From assembly GCA_028280515.1 (NCBI GenBank), contig JANQLP010000126.1:62001-126000 (forward strand): DNA of 64,000 bases, written 5' to 3'. The number at the start of each line of letters is the position of its first letter. Position 1 is the stretch's first letter. The notes under the pieces are model-generated. The model searched no databases, was not told the DNA's origin, and saw only the letters and a program-made list of their open reading frames with translations. Below are positions 6,863 through 17,466 of the stretch, in pieces. The DNA is from Hyphomicrobiales bacterium. GTDB lineage: Bacteria; Pseudomonadota; Alphaproteobacteria; Rhizobiales; Methyloligellaceae. The position numbers and the translations under genes are program-made.

Positions 6863-9832
6863 ATGGCCAAACAAGACGCCAAGCAAACCAGCAGCAATGG
6901 CGGAGACGGGCGCGACTGGCGCGAAACCCTGTTTCTGCCGTCAACCGACTTCCCGATGAAGGCGGGTCTGCCAAAACGCGAGCCTGAGTTGCTTGCGCGG
7001 TGGGAGAAGCTCGGGCTCTATGAGCGCCTGCGCGAGGCCGCCAGGGGACGTGAGAAGTACATTCTCCACGACGGCCCGCCTTACGCGAACGCCAACATCC
7101 ATATCGGCACGGGGCTCAACAAGATCCTCAAGGATGTCGTCACGCGCTCGCAGCAGATGATGGGTTTCGACGCCAATTACGTTCCCGGCTGGGACTGCCA
7201 CGGCCTGCCGATCGAGTGGAAGATCGAGGAACAGTATCGCGAGAAGGGCAAGAACAAGGACGAGGTTCCGATCAACACGTTCCGGGCCGAATGCCGCGAG
7301 TTCGCCGAGCACTGGATCGACGTCCAGCGTGAGGAATTCAAGCGGCTCGGCGTGACGGGGGACTGGGACAACCCGTACACGACCATGTCGTTCGACGCCG
7401 AAGCGGTCATCGCGAACGAGTTGATGAAGTTCGCCATGAACGGGCTCCTGTTCCGCGGCTCCAAACCTGTCATGTGGTCCGTGGTGGAGCGCACCGCGCT
7501 GGCGGAAGCCGAGGTCGAGTATCAGGAGCACACCAGCCCCACCATCTGGGCCAAGTTCCCGGTGATCGACGGCGATGCTGCCCTGAAAGGCGCATCGATC
7601 ATCATCTGGACGACGACGCCCTGGACCATCCCGGGCAACCGGGCGATCTGCTATTCGCCCTCCATCACCTATGGGCTTTTCGAGGTGACAAGGGCGCCGG
7701 AAGACAATTGGGCAAAGGCGGGTGACAAGTTCATCATCGCCGATGCGCTCGCCGAATCGGTCCGCGAAGCCGCGCGCATCGACGACTGGACACGGGCCGG
7801 CGATGTCAATGTGGCTGACATCAAGACCTGCCATCACCCGCTTCGCGACCTCGGCTACACATTCGACGTGCCGCTGTTCGCAGGCGATCACGTGACCGAA
7901 GACGCGGGCACTGGCTTCGTGCACACGGCACCGGGACATGGCCGCGAGGACTTCGAGGTCTGGATGGAGAACCGCGGGGCGCTCGACGCCCGCGGCATCG
8001 ATACCACCATTCCCTATACGGTCGACGAGAACGGCTTCTTCACGGCGCAGGCGCCCGGCTTCGAAGGCAAGCGCGTGGTCGACGACAAGGGCAAGTTTGG
8101 CGACGCCAACGATGCCGTCATCGAAGCGCTGGCCGCGGCCGGCGCGCTGATCGCGCGGGGGCGGCTGAAGCACGACTATCCCCATTCCTGGCGGTCCAAG
8201 AAGCCGGTCATCTTCCGCAACACGCCGCAATGGTTCATCGCCATGGACCAGGACATGGAGGGCGCGGGCGATACGCTGCGCGCCCGTGCCTTCAAGGCGG
8301 TCGAGGAGACGCGCTGGGTGCCGGCCACGGGCCGGAACCGCATCACGGGCATGATCGAAAGCAAGCCCGACTGGGTCATTTCCCGGCAGCGCGCCTGGGG
8401 CGTGCCGATCACGGTGTTCCGGAACAGCAATGCGAACTCGAACGCCTACGATCAGATCATTCCGGGCAGGGATTATCCCGGGTCGCAGGAGCTGATTGCG
8501 CGCATCAAGGCCGCGTTCGACGCCGAAGGGGCCGACGCATGGTTCGCCGACGGCGCAAAGGAGCGTTTTCTGGAGGGGCTGGTTGACAATCCGGACGACT
8601 GGGAAAAGGTCGACGACATTCTCGACGTGTGGTTCGATTCAGGCTCGACCCACGCCTTCGTGCTCGAACAGCGCGCAGATCTCAAATGGCCCGCGTCGCT
8701 CTATCTGGAAGGGTCCGACCAGCATCGCGGCTGGTTTCAGTCTTCGCTTCTGGAATCGTGCGGGACACGCGGTCGGGCGCCGTACGAAGCGGTGCTGACG
8801 CATGGCTTCGTCATGGCCGAGGACGGGCGGAAAATGTCCAAGTCGCTCGGCAATCAGGTGTTCCCGCAAGACGTGATCAAACAGTCCGGTGCGGAGATTC
8901 TGCGACTCTGGGCGATGAGCTCGGACTATACGGAAGACCTGCGGATCGGGCCGGAAATCCTCAAATCCAACATCGACGCCTATCGCAAGCTGCGCAACAC
9001 GATCCGGTTCATGCTCGGCAACCTGGCGCACTACGATCCTAGCCTTGCGGTCGAGCCGTCGGACATGCCGGAGCTGGAGCGCTATATGCTTCACCGGCTG
9101 AGCGAGCTCGATGCCCAGGTACGGCGCGAGTACAATGCGTTCGACTTCAAACGTATCTTCTCCGCCCTGTTCAATTTCTGCACCATCGACCTGTCTGCGG
9201 TCTATTTCGATATCCGCAAGGATGCGCTTTATTGCGAGCCGTATGACAGCGTTGTCCGGCGGGCCAGCCTGACAGTGCTCGATCATCTGTTTTCCTGCCT
9301 GACGGCATGGCTCGCGCCAATGCTGTGCTTCACCATGGATGAGGCCTGGATTTCCCGGAATGCCGATGACGGCGCGTCGGTTCATCTGCGCCTTTTTCCG
9401 GAGGTTCCCGAGAGCTGGCGTAACGATGCGCTGGCCGAAAAGTGGCGCAAGATCAGGCAGGTGCGGCGCGTCGTAACGGGCGCTCTGGAGATCGAGCGCC
9501 AGGAGAAGCGCATCGGATCGAGCCTTGAAGCCGCGCCTGAGATCTTCATCTCCGATGCCGCGCTGTTCGACCTTGTCTCCGGATATGACTGGGCGGAAAT
9601 CGCCATCACCAGTCAGGCGGTGCTGGAGAAAGGCGAGGGACCGGCGAACGCGTTCCGGCTGGACGACGTTGCAGGCGTGGCCGTGGTGCCGAAACCGGCG
9701 CAAGGCAGGAAATGCGCCCGATCATGGAAGATCCTGCCGGAGGTCGGCTCCGACCCCGAGTTCCCCGACCTGACGCCGCGCGATGCCGAGGCCGTGCGCC
9801 AGTTCGATGCGCGACGGATGGCGGCAGAGTAG
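6863..9832 (+). CDS. ileS: Isoleucyl-tRNA synthetase
   Basis: A 989-residue class I synthetase that charges tRNA-Ile and edits Val. The [12 protein letters not shown] block, the editing-domain [10 protein letters not shown] segment and the KMSKS loop ([10 protein letters not shown], near residue 657) are all clear. The usual HIGH signature near residue 78 reads HIGT, with Thr at the fourth position. The C-terminal zinc finger of enterobacterial IleS is largely missing: only CARS remains and the second Cys pair is absent. lspA follows 8 bp after the stop codon. Confidence 0.97.
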   Translation: MAKQDAKQTSSNGGDGRDWRETLFLPSTDFPMKAGLPKREPELLARWEKLGLYERLREAARGREKYILHDGPPYANANIHIGTGLNKILKDVVTRSQQMMGFDANYVPGWDCHGLPIEWKIEEQYREKGKNKDEVPINTFRAECREFAEHWIDVQREEFKRLGVTGDWDNPYTTMSFDAEAVIANELMKFAMNGLLFRGSKPVMWSVVERTALAEAEVEYQEHTSPTIWAKFPVIDGDAALKGASIIIWTTTPWTIPGNRAICYSPSITYGLFEVTRAPEDNWAKAGDKFIIADALAESVREAARIDDWTRAGDVNVADIKTCHHPLRDLGYTFDVPLFAGDHVTEDAGTGFVHTAPGHGREDFEVWMENRGALDARGIDTTIPYTVDENGFFTAQAPGFEGKRVVDDKGKFGDANDAVIEALAAAGALIARGRLKHDYPHSWRSKKPVIFRNTPQWFIAMDQDMEGAGDTLRARAFKAVEETRWVPATGRNRITGMIESKPDWVISRQRAWGVPITVFRNSNANSNAYDQIIPGRDYPGSQELIARIKAAFDAEGADAWFADGAKERFLEGLVDNPDDWEKVDDILDVWFDSGSTHAFVLEQRADLKWPASLYLEGSDQHRGWFQSSLLESCGTRGRAPYEAVLTHGFVMAEDGRKMSKSLGNQVFPQDVIKQSGAEILRLWAMSSDYTEDLRIGPEILKSNIDAYRKLRNTIRFMLGNLAHYDPSLAVEPSDMPELERYMLHRLSELDAQVRREYNAFDFKRIFSALFNFCTIDLSAVYFDIRKDALYCEPYDSVVRRASLTVLDHLFSCLTAWLAPMLCFTMDEAWISRNADDGASVHLRLFPEVPESWRNDALAEKWRKIRQVRRVVTGALEIERQEKRIGSSLEAAPEIFISDAALFDLVSGYDWAEIAITSQAVLEKGEGPANAFRLDDVAGVAVVPKPAQGRKCARSWKILPEVGSDPEFPDLTPRDAEAVRQFDARRMAAE

Positions 9833-9840
9833 CAGTCGGC

Positions 9841-10362
9841 ATGTCACGCAAATCGCCGCGCAACTGGCTGTGGGGGCCCCTGTCCCGGTTCGGGCTCATC
9901 ATCGCCGCCGTGACCATGGTCGTGGACCAGGCGATCAAATGGTGGATGCTCGAAGTTTTCAACATCGAAGCGAAGGGTACCGTCACCGTGACGCCCTTCT
10001 TCGATCTGGTGATGGTCTGGAACAGGGGTATCAGCTACGGGCTGTTCCAGCAGGACAGCGCGACGGGCCGGCTTTTGCTGATCGGTATCGTCGTTGTCGC
10101 GCTTACGGTCATGGTGTGCTGGCTTGCCCGCAGCACCACATCGCTCAGCGCCGTGGCCTTGGGTCTTATCCTCGGAGGCGGCGTGGGAAATCTCATCGAC
10201 CGGGTGGTACACGGTGCGGTCGCTGACTTTTTCTCGTTCCATGCCTTCGGCTACTACTGGTACGTTTTCAACATTGCCGACGCGGCGATCGTTGCCGGTG
10301 TCGTCGGACTTCTGTATGACTCGTTATTCGGCAGCCACAAAAAGGTCTCAAACACGCCATAG
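9841..10362 (+). CDS. lspA: Lipoprotein signal peptidase (signal peptidase II)
   Basis: A 173-residue inner-membrane aspartyl protease with four hydrophobic segments. The two catalytic aspartates are in GNLIDRVVHG and FNIADAAI. It removes the signal peptide from diacylglyceryl-modified prolipoproteins, such as the lipoprotein encoded immediately downstream. The ATG at 9841 is 8 bp after ileS; an in-frame upstream extension overlaps ileS and is not homologous. Confidence 0.95.
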   Translation: MSRKSPRNWLWGPLSRFGLIIAAVTMVVDQAIKWWMLEVFNIEAKGTVTVTPFFDLVMVWNRGISYGLFQQDSATGRLLLIGIVVVALTVMVCWLARSTTSLSAVALGLILGGGVGNLIDRVVHGAVADFFSFHAFGYYWYVFNIADAAIVAGVVGLLYDSLFGSHKKVSNTP

Positions 10363-10428
10363 GCCCAGTGTAGGCTTCAGAAAGTCGTCGAAGCAAAAGA
10401 CCAAGAACCCCGGGGGCGGGTCCGAAGA

Positions 10429-10881
10429 ATGCGCAGTTTTGTCAAGACCATGAGGCATCTGGTACCGGCATTCGCCGCCGTGGCGCTCCTTGCGGGGTGT
10501 GCCGGAGGGGTTGAGCTCGAAGGTCCCGGGTTCGACCGGTTGGGTCTGACCAGCAAAAAGAACAAGGGCGAACCGAAGGTGCCGGACCGGGCGCCGTTGC
10601 TGTTGCCACCCGACCGTGCGCGGCTGCCGGAGCCGCAACAGCAGACTGCGACTGCTCCGCCGCAGAACTGGCCGACCGATCCGGAGGACGTGCAGAAGGC
10701 GGAAGCGGCGGAAAAAGACCGAAAACAGAAAGTGTATCAGGACAAGGGCAACTTCGACCCCAAGGCGGACATCGACGAGTTCGAGAAGCTCATGGACCCA
10801 ATGGAGCGCAAACCCGGCATCTTCGGCGAGGGCCAGGCGCTGGGCCGCAAGTACCGCGATTCCCGGAACTACGGGAATTAG
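10429..10881 (+). CDS. Small outer-membrane lipoprotein (DUF3035-like)
   Basis: The 150-residue product has a lipoprotein signal with lipobox LLAGC (lipidated Cys24), then a Pro/Gln-rich, charged, probably disordered region with a DRAPLLLPPD segment. That segment and the position between lspA and the M16 pair recall DUF3035 lipoproteins at the same place in other alphaproteobacteria. Function unknown; assembly or stabilisation of envelope proteins is only a guess. The family name is assigned from context more than from a strong motif. Confidence 0.65.
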   Translation: MRSFVKTMRHLVPAFAAVALLAGCAGGVELEGPGFDRLGLTSKKNKGEPKVPDRAPLLLPPDRARLPEPQQQTATAPPQNWPTDPEDVQKAEAAEKDRKQKVYQDKGNFDPKADIDEFEKLMDPMERKPGIFGEGQALGRKYRDSRNYGN

Positions 10882-11024
10882 GCAAACCCGCCTGAATCAC
10901 GCCATTCTGAACGAAAATTAACTGGCGGCGGGGTCGGCTGGCGCCCATATTCGTTTTTCGGCGGGAGCCCCTGTTGCGTATAAGCGTTTGCAACCCCCAA
11001 AGGCGAGACAAACCGGTTCCAAAC

Positions 11025-12446
11025 ATGACCCATGCACTTGCTTCGAAAAATCCCCTCTGGCGTGCCGCTCTTCTCACGATCTGTGCTATTGCAGCCGTCA
11101 TGACAATTTCATTGCCAATCGACAAACTGAACGCCGCCTCCAAGGTGTCTCACTTCAAGCTGACGAACGGCATGGAGGTGGTCGTGATTCCCGATCATCG
11201 CGCGCCGGTTGTCACCCACATGGTGTGGTATCGGGTCGGCGCGGCGGACGAACCGCGTGGCGCGTCCGGCATTGCGCACTTTCTCGAACATCTGATGTTC
11301 AAGGGCACCGACAAGGTGGCGCCGGGCGAGTTCTCCAAGATTGTCGCCCGCAACGGCGGTCAGGACAATGCGTTCACCGGGCACGACGCGACAGCCTACT
11401 TCCAGCGTGTCGCCAGGGACCGCCTGCCGCTGGTGATGGAGATGGAAGCAGACCGTATGGTCAACCTGAAGCTCCTTGAGAAGGATGTCGTTACGGAGCG
11501 GAAGGTTATTCTCGAAGAGCGCCGGTCACGGGTCGAGAATGATCCCTCCAACATTCTGAGCGAGCAGATGAACGCGGCGCTTTATCAGTCGCACCCCTAT
11601 GGCATTCCGATCCTTGGCTGGGAGCACGAGATGCGTGCGCTCGACCGCGAAAAGGCGCTCAAATTCTACGAACGCTACTATGCTCCGAACAACGCCATTC
11701 TGATCGTCGCGGGCGACGTAACGGCGGATGAGGTCAGGAAGCTCGCGCAAGAGACCTACGGCAAGATCCCTGCGAACGCTGATCGGGTGCGGGACCCGCG
11801 GCCGGTCGAGCCGCGGCACCGGGCGCCGATCCGCGTCAACCTCGATGACCCGCGTGCGGGGCGCGCCACCGTCCAGCGGCTTTATCTCGCGCCGAGCTAC
11901 ACGACCGCTGAACCTGGAGAGGCCGAAGCACTCGATCTGATGATGAAGGTGCTCGCATCGGGATCGACGAGCCGCATTTACAGGGCCCTTGTGGTTGACA
12001 AGAAGATCGCAGCCTCCGCAGGCGGATGGTTCAGCGGGACCGGCCTCGACGCGGGCCGCATGGGCGTGTATGCCGTCGCCTCGGACGGCGCAGATATCGC
12101 GGATGTCGAGAAGGCGCTGGATGCGGTCATCGCCGACTTCATCGAGAACGGCGCCACGCAGAAGGAACTCGACCGCGCCCGCAACTCCTACATCGCAAGC
12201 CATATCTACGGCGGCGACAGCCAGTCGCGTCTTGCGCGCCGCTATGGCTGGGGACTGGTGAACGGCCGCACGATTGCCGACATCGAGGAATGGCCGGAGC
12301 GTCTCAATAAGGTCGCTGTCGAGGATCTTCAGAAGGTTGCGAAGAAGTATTTCGATTTGTCCCAGTCCGTCACCGGCGTTCTGCGCCCGGTTGACGTGAA
12401 GAATGCGGACTCGAAAAAGGCCAAAGATGGCAAGACGAAATCATAG
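11025..12446 (+). CDS. M16 family zinc peptidase, catalytic member of a pair
   Basis: About 473 residues with a signal peptide or anchor (NPLWRAALLTICAIAAVM). The inverted zinc motif HFLEH (HxxEH) is followed by the distal glutamate region of the M16 family. Such pitrilysin-like proteins degrade unfolded or small peptides, here probably in the periplasm. It precedes a second M16 gene lacking the zinc site by 8 bp, the arrangement of obligate heterodimers. The start is uncertain: ATG 11025 opens the signal sequence, whereas a TTG at 10974 has a GGGAG site. Confidence 0.9.
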   Translation: MTHALASKNPLWRAALLTICAIAAVMTISLPIDKLNAASKVSHFKLTNGMEVVVIPDHRAPVVTHMVWYRVGAADEPRGASGIAHFLEHLMFKGTDKVAPGEFSKIVARNGGQDNAFTGHDATAYFQRVARDRLPLVMEMEADRMVNLKLLEKDVVTERKVILEERRSRVENDPSNILSEQMNAALYQSHPYGIPILGWEHEMRALDREKALKFYERYYAPNNAILIVAGDVTADEVRKLAQETYGKIPANADRVRDPRPVEPRHRAPIRVNLDDPRAGRATVQRLYLAPSYTTAEPGEAEALDLMMKVLASGSTSRIYRALVVDKKIAASAGGWFSGTGLDAGRMGVYAVASDGADIADVEKALDAVIADFIENGATQKELDRARNSYIASHIYGGDSQSRLARRYGWGLVNGRTIADIEEWPERLNKVAVEDLQKVAKKYFDLSQSVTGVLRPVDVKNADSKKAKDGKTKS

Positions 12447-12454
12447 AGGCGGTT

Positions 12455-13834
12455 ATGACGGTGTTGACGCAAAAAAATGTGACGGCCATTGCGGCGCTGA
12501 AGGGCCGTATGGCACATGTGACGAGCCTGTTCGCCGCGTTCTGGCTGACTGTTCTTTTGGCAATTCCCGCTGAGGCGAAAGTGGACGTTCAAGAGGTTAC
12601 AAGCCCTGGTGGTATCAAGGCCTGGCTCGTCGAGAGCCGGCAGGTGCCGCTGATCGCCATGCGGTTCAGCTTTGTCGGCGGTGCCGTTTATGACCCCGAC
12701 GGCAAAGAAGGGTTGTCCAACTTTGCGGCCGGTATGCTTGACGAAGGCGCGGGCGACATGACGTCCGTGGCGTTTCAGGAGCGCGCCGAGGAACTGGCCG
12801 TACGCATGAGCTTCAACGCCGGCCGGGACATGTTCATCGGCAGCTTCCAGACTCTCACCGAGAACAAGGAAGAAGCGGCAAAGCTCCTGAAGCTGGCGCT
12901 GACCAAGCCGCGGTTCGATGCGGACGCCGTCGACCGGATCAAGAAGCAGATCATCACCGGTCTCAAGTTCGACCAGAACGACCCACGTCAGGTCGCCTCC
13001 AAGGAGTGGTTCAGGATCGCCTTTGACGGTCACCCCTACGCGCGGCCGGTGAAAGGCACGATCAACTCCGTCGGCACAATCGACGCCAAGGACCTTCGCG
13101 ATTTTGCAGACAAGGTGATGGTACGCGACACGCTGACCGTTGCCGTCGTCGGCGACATCGACGCCAAGACGCTCGGACCGATGCTGGACGAGATTTTTGG
13201 CGACCTTCCGAAATCATCGGATCTGAAGGCCATTGCGGAAGCGAAGCCGCCGGCGGGCCCGCAGCGCAAGGTCATCGAGATGAACGTGCCGCAATCCGTC
13301 GCCGTGTTCGGCCACAGCGGTCTGAAGCGCAACGATGACGATTTCATCGCGTCCTTCGTTTTGAACTACATCCTCGGCGGCGGTGGATTCAATTCGCGCC
13401 TGACTGAGGAAGTGCGCGAAAAGCGCGGACTCGCCTATTCCGTCTACAGCTTTCTTTCGCCCTATCAGCGTGCCGGCATCTACATGGGCAACGTGGCCAC
13501 GGAGAACAAATCCATGGTCCGGTCGCTCGAGGTGATCGAAGCGGAACTGCGGCGCATGGCCGAGGACGGCCCGACGGCTGAAGAGTTGAAGAATGCGAAA
13601 CAGTACCTGACGGGTTCGTATCCGCTGCGTTTCGACACCAGTTCGAAGATCGCCAGCCAGCTTCTGTGGATACAGATCGAGGACCTCGGGCGGGACTATA
13701 TCGAGACCCGCAACTCCAAGATCGACGCGATCACGCTCGACGATGTCCGTCGCGTTGCGAAGCGGCTGTTGAATGCCGACGGGCTGATCGTAACCATCGT
13801 CGGCAAGCCTGAAGGTGTCGACAGCCGGAGCTGA
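12455..13834 (+). CDS. M16 family protein, non-catalytic partner
   Basis: A 459-residue M16 homologue with a signal peptide. The HxxEH zinc motif is absent: the corresponding stretch reads GLSNFAAGMLDEGAG. The family's C-terminal substrate-binding R/Y block (EEVREKRGLAYSVYS) is retained. This division of labour, metal site in one subunit and substrate block in the other, matches bacterial M16B heterodimers and mitochondrial processing peptidase. Co-transcribed with the preceding gene. Confidence 0.9.
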   Translation: MTVLTQKNVTAIAALKGRMAHVTSLFAAFWLTVLLAIPAEAKVDVQEVTSPGGIKAWLVESRQVPLIAMRFSFVGGAVYDPDGKEGLSNFAAGMLDEGAGDMTSVAFQERAEELAVRMSFNAGRDMFIGSFQTLTENKEEAAKLLKLALTKPRFDADAVDRIKKQIITGLKFDQNDPRQVASKEWFRIAFDGHPYARPVKGTINSVGTIDAKDLRDFADKVMVRDTLTVAVVGDIDAKTLGPMLDEIFGDLPKSSDLKAIAEAKPPAGPQRKVIEMNVPQSVAVFGHSGLKRNDDDFIASFVLNYILGGGGFNSRLTEEVREKRGLAYSVYSFLSPYQRAGIYMGNVATENKSMVRSLEVIEAELRRMAEDGPTAEELKNAKQYLTGSYPLRFDTSSKIASQLLWIQIEDLGRDYIETRNSKIDAITLDDVRRVAKRLLNADGLIVTIVGKPEGVDSRS

Positions 13835-13984
13835 CCGTGAGGTTTGCGCGCCTGGCGCAGCGGCAGTGCGCCGCGCCCGGGCTTTCGTTCCGCATATTTC
13901 CTTCGGCGGGATAAGGCTTTAGGGTCCCGTCCGTTCCGCTTGTTTTCAGTACTCAAGCTGATCTGATCGGGAGAGACGGGGGCC

Positions 13985-15313
13985 ATGGCGTTCGTCCAGG
14001 CAATCGAGGGCTGCATGGAGGCCGCCATCGGCGGGTCGGGCCTCACCCAATCCATGCTCGACGACCGGCTGGCGAAGCTGGATACTGCGCTCGCCACGCT
14101 CAAGACGCGGCATGAAGACGGCTCGCTGCCGCTATTGCGGGTTCCCGAGCAGACGCAAGATCTCGATGCCGCGGCCGATGCACTGCAGAAACTGAGTGCG
14201 GGTGCGAAGACGCTCGTGTTCTTCGGTACCGGCGGTTCGAGCCTCGGCGGGCAGACCATCGCGCAACTGGGTGGCTGGTTCATTCCGGGCGATCAGAAAT
14301 CGGACCAGGGACGCCGGCCCCGCACGCGCTTCTATGACAATCTCGATCCGCGAACGCTCCGGGCCACCCTTTCGCGCCTCGATCTCCCCACAACCCGGTT
14401 CATCGTCATTTCCAAATCCGGCAACACGCCGGAAACGCTCGTCCAGTTTTTCGCCGCGCTGCAGGCGGTCGAGGCGGCAGGGCTGGAAACAAAGGTCCCG
14501 GAGCTCTTTCTCGGTTTGACGGAGCCCGGGAAATCCGGTGTCGCCAACGGCCTGCGTGCGGTCTGCGAGGCGCGGAGCATTCCGACGCTCGACCATGATC
14601 CGGGGATTGGCGGACGCTACGCCGGGCTCACCAATGTCGGTATGCTGCCGGCGCTTGCGCGCGGGCTCGATGCGAGGGCCTTGCGCAAGGGTGCGGGCGA
14701 CGTGGTGGCCAATCTCCTGTCTGCGGGCGAGGCAAACGCTTTTGCGCCTGCGGTCGGCGCCGCGCTGAGCATCGGCTTGGCCGAGGAGCGTGGCGCGCGC
14801 GTGCAGGTGATGATGCCGTATGGCGACCGGTTGCAGCGGTTTGCCGACTGGTACGTGCAACTCGCCGGCGAGAGCCTCGGCAAGCAGGGGAAGGGACTGA
14901 CGCCGGTGGCGGCGCTCGGTCCGGTCGACCAGCACTCCAAGCTGCAATTCTATCTCGATGGGCCGCCCGATCATCTCATCACCGTGCTGCGCACGAAATG
15001 CGACGGGCTGGGCCCCGAGATTTCATCGGAACTCGCGGAGACAGCGGGCGCAGCCTATCTGGGCAACCGGACCGCGGGCGATCTCGTTGCCGCCCAGCAG
15101 GCGGCCATTCCACAGGCCCTTGTGGACGCGGGACGGCCGGTCCGGACCATTGACGTGGAACGGCTTGACGAACAGGCCCTCGGCGGACTCATGATGCATT
15201 TCATGCTGGAAACGATTCTCTCCGGACACCTGCTCGGCGTCGATCCGTTCGATCAGCCTGCGGTGGAGGCCGGAAAGATACTGACGCGGCGAAATCTCCA
15301 AGACCGCCGCTAG
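13985..15313 (+). CDS. pgi: Glucose-6-phosphate isomerase
   Basis: The 442-residue sequence has sugar-isomerase (SIS) features: the FGTGGSSLGGQ phosphate loop, the VISKSGNTPET segment, a DQHSKLQFYLDG block and the C-terminal signature FDQPAVEAGK, which supplies the ring-opening lysine. It interconverts glucose-6-phosphate and fructose-6-phosphate. It is shorter than the roughly 550-residue enterobacterial enzyme, as in a compact alphaproteobacterial form. It ends 12 bp before mutL. Confidence 0.92.
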   Translation: MAFVQAIEGCMEAAIGGSGLTQSMLDDRLAKLDTALATLKTRHEDGSLPLLRVPEQTQDLDAAADALQKLSAGAKTLVFFGTGGSSLGGQTIAQLGGWFIPGDQKSDQGRRPRTRFYDNLDPRTLRATLSRLDLPTTRFIVISKSGNTPETLVQFFAALQAVEAAGLETKVPELFLGLTEPGKSGVANGLRAVCEARSIPTLDHDPGIGGRYAGLTNVGMLPALARGLDARALRKGAGDVVANLLSAGEANAFAPAVGAALSIGLAEERGARVQVMMPYGDRLQRFADWYVQLAGESLGKQGKGLTPVAALGPVDQHSKLQFYLDGPPDHLITVLRTKCDGLGPEISSELAETAGAAYLGNRTAGDLVAAQQAAIPQALVDAGRPVRTIDVERLDEQALGGLMMHFMLETILSGHLLGVDPFDQPAVEAGKILTRRNLQDRR

Positions 15314-15325
15314 GGAGCTGACGCG

Positions 15326-17116
15326 GTGGCCGTCCGCCAACTGCCTCCGACACTGATCAACCGGATCGCCGCGGGCGAAGTCATCGAACGCCCGGCGAGC
15401 GTGATCAAGGAACTTGTCGAAAACGCCCTCGACGCCGGCGCCGGGCAGATCGACGTGGTCTCGCGCGACGGCGGGCTTTCCTACATTCAGGTGAGCGACG
15501 ATGGCTGCGGGATGAGCGTCGAGGATCTTGTCCTGTCGGTGGAACGGCACGCCACCTCGAAACTGCAGGACGACGATCTGTCGAACATCGCGACGCTGGG
15601 CTTTCGCGGCGAGGCCCTGCCCTCAATCGGCGCGGTGGCGCGGCTGGCGGTCCGCAGTCACGCGCGCGGCGCGGACGAAGGCGCGGAGCTTCTCGTCGAT
15701 GCGGGACGGACCACGGGACCGCGCCCGGCGGCATTGAACGCAGGCACGCGCGTCGAAGTGCGCGATCTGTTCTATGCGACGCCCGCCCGCCTGAAATTCA
15801 TGAAGTCGGAGCGGGCCGAGCAGGGCGCGATATCCGACGTGGTCAAACGCCTGGCCATGGCGCATCCGGGTGTCGCGTTTTCTCTGACCAGCGGCGAGCG
15901 CACGGTGTTGCGCGTACCCGCCGTCCTCCCCGGAGACGGGGAGGGTGTACTGGCGCGCCTTGGCCGGATCATGGGCGATGAGTTCATGCGGGATGCCCTG
16001 CATGTCGCCGCGGAACGGGACCGGCTGCGCCTGCACGGGTTCGCCGGCCTGCCGACGCTCAACCGGGCGAACCAGATGATGCAGTTCCTGTTCGTCAATG
16101 GCCGCCCGGTCCGCGACAAGCTGCTCGGAGGCGCGGTGCGGGCGGCGTACGGCGATCTCCTGCCGCGCGGACGCTTCCCGATGCTTGCCCTGTTCCTGGA
16201 GGTTCCCCCACAGGAGGTGGACGTAAACGTCCATCCGGCCAAAGCTGAGGTGCGGTTTCGTGATCCTGGTGCCGTGCGCGCGCTCATCGTGGGGGCGCTT
16301 CGTGAAGCGCTGGAGGGTGCGGGGCACGCGGCCAGCTCCAGTTTGGCATCGTCAGCTTTCGCGCGGGCCGGGGCGCCCGCACACGGCGGTGGCGTTGTGG
16401 CCCGATCCTTCCCCCGCCCGGCGCCAAGGGTGGCGACAGGGCTTGCCGAGGCGGCCCAGGCACCCCTTGAAGGCTTTGCCGCGCCGAGCGGCGACACGCG
16501 TACGAGCGATGCAGACACCACGCCCGACCATGAGGCGAGCCCGCTCGGAGCCGCTCGGGCGCAGCTCCACGACACCTACATCATCTCCCAGACTGACGAC
16601 TCGGTGATCATTGTGGACCAGCACGCGGCGCACGAACGCCTGGTCTATGAGAAAATGAAAGCCGCGCTCGGCAATGGCGGTATTACCCGGCAGATGCTGC
16701 TGATCCCGGAGGTGGTCGAACTGGACGAGACGGCGGCGGAAGCGCTTGGTGCGCGCGCGGAGGAACTGGCCGTATTCGGCGTGGTGCTGGAACGCTTCGG
16801 CGACGGTGCCGTGGCGGTGCGTGAGATGCCGGCGCTTCTGGGAGACACCGACATTCGCGGCCTGATCCGCGATCTTGCCGACGAAGTCCGGCAGACCGAC
16901 GCGGCTGACACCCTGCAGGAGCGGTTGCACGACGTTTGCGCCACAATGGCGTGCTACGGCAGCGTGCGCGCGGGGCGCCGTCTCAAGGCTGACGAGATGA
17001 ACGCTCTGCTGCGCGAGATGGAATCAACGCCGCATTCGGGGCAGTGCAACCATGGCCGGCCCACCTATGTCGAACTCAAGCTCGCGGACATCGAGAAGCT
17101 GTTCTCGCGGCGCTAG
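15326..17116 (+). CDS. mutL: DNA mismatch repair protein MutL, with endonuclease motif
   Basis: 596 residues. The N-terminal GHKL ATPase has [19 protein letters not shown] and GFRGEAL; the middle is a Pro/Ala-rich linker; the C-terminal dimerisation domain includes [13 protein letters not shown] (from residue 431), which fits the DQHA(x)2E(x)4E metal-binding nicking motif, plus a CNHGRP segment. This implies that MutL itself incises the new strand, as in organisms without MutH. Translation starts at a GTG (15326) with a GGGAG RBS. Confidence 0.95.
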   Translation: MAVRQLPPTLINRIAAGEVIERPASVIKELVENALDAGAGQIDVVSRDGGLSYIQVSDDGCGMSVEDLVLSVERHATSKLQDDDLSNIATLGFRGEALPSIGAVARLAVRSHARGADEGAELLVDAGRTTGPRPAALNAGTRVEVRDLFYATPARLKFMKSERAEQGAISDVVKRLAMAHPGVAFSLTSGERTVLRVPAVLPGDGEGVLARLGRIMGDEFMRDALHVAAERDRLRLHGFAGLPTLNRANQMMQFLFVNGRPVRDKLLGGAVRAAYGDLLPRGRFPMLALFLEVPPQEVDVNVHPAKAEVRFRDPGAVRALIVGALREALEGAGHAASSSLASSAFARAGAPAHGGGVVARSFPRPAPRVATGLAEAAQAPLEGFAAPSGDTRTSDADTTPDHEASPLGAARAQLHDTYIISQTDDSVIIVDQHAAHERLVYEKMKAALGNGGITRQMLLIPEVVELDETAAEALGARAEELAVFGVVLERFGDGAVAVREMPALLGDTDIRGLIRDLADEVRQTDAADTLQERLHDVCATMACYGSVRAGRRLKADEMNALLREMESTPHSGQCNHGRPTYVELKLADIEKLFSRR

Positions 17117-17131
17117 ACGATAGGGCGCGTC

Positions 17132-17458
17132 ATGTTCATCCTTCTCAAGCTTGCCTTTCTTGCCGGTGTCACCGCCATGGCGGGTTACTTCCTGTTCGAC
17201 ATCTACGAGGAGTTCAGGCAACCGGAGCCGACCATTGTCAGCTATGGGTCCGTCTTCGCGAAGAGCAATTTTTCGGACAAGCTGGCGGTGCGGGCGAAGC
17301 GCCAGGTCCTGCGCGGCGAGGTGACATACTGGCAGGTCGAAACGCCCGGCGGGGCATGGCTTGATTGCGCAGGCGACTGCGCCGAGACCTATCGCCGCGA
17401 AGTGCTCGATTTCTGGGAGACGCAGTCCGAGGGCGGAACGGGGCGCGCCGGGAACTGA
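17132..17458 (+). CDS. Small membrane-anchored protein of unknown function
   Basis: 108 residues with one N-terminal hydrophobic helix (FILLKLAFLAGVTAMAGYFLF) and a hydrophilic tail that has two close cysteines (LDCAGDC). It begins 15 bp after mutL and is likely co-transcribed with it. The tail should face the periplasm if the short N-terminus stays inside. No family was recognised. The convergent rsmD gene ends 8 bp away. Confidence 0.7.
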   Translation: MFILLKLAFLAGVTAMAGYFLFDIYEEFRQPEPTIVSYGSVFAKSNFSDKLAVRAKRQVLRGEVTYWQVETPGGAWLDCAGDCAETYRREVLDFWETQSEGGTGRAGN

Positions 17459-17466
17459 CGGATGCG

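Noticed and set aside
6941-8230. Minus-strand open frame of about 429 codons opposite ileS
   Set aside because: Antisense to conserved synthetase motifs; the His/Arg/Gly-rich translation is typical of a shadow frame.
13850-13900. tRNA-like string between the M16 pair and pgi
   Set aside because: GGCGCAGCGGCAGTGCGCC resembles a D arm, but there is no anticodon arm, T arm or acceptor stem; more likely a weak hairpin after the M16 operon.
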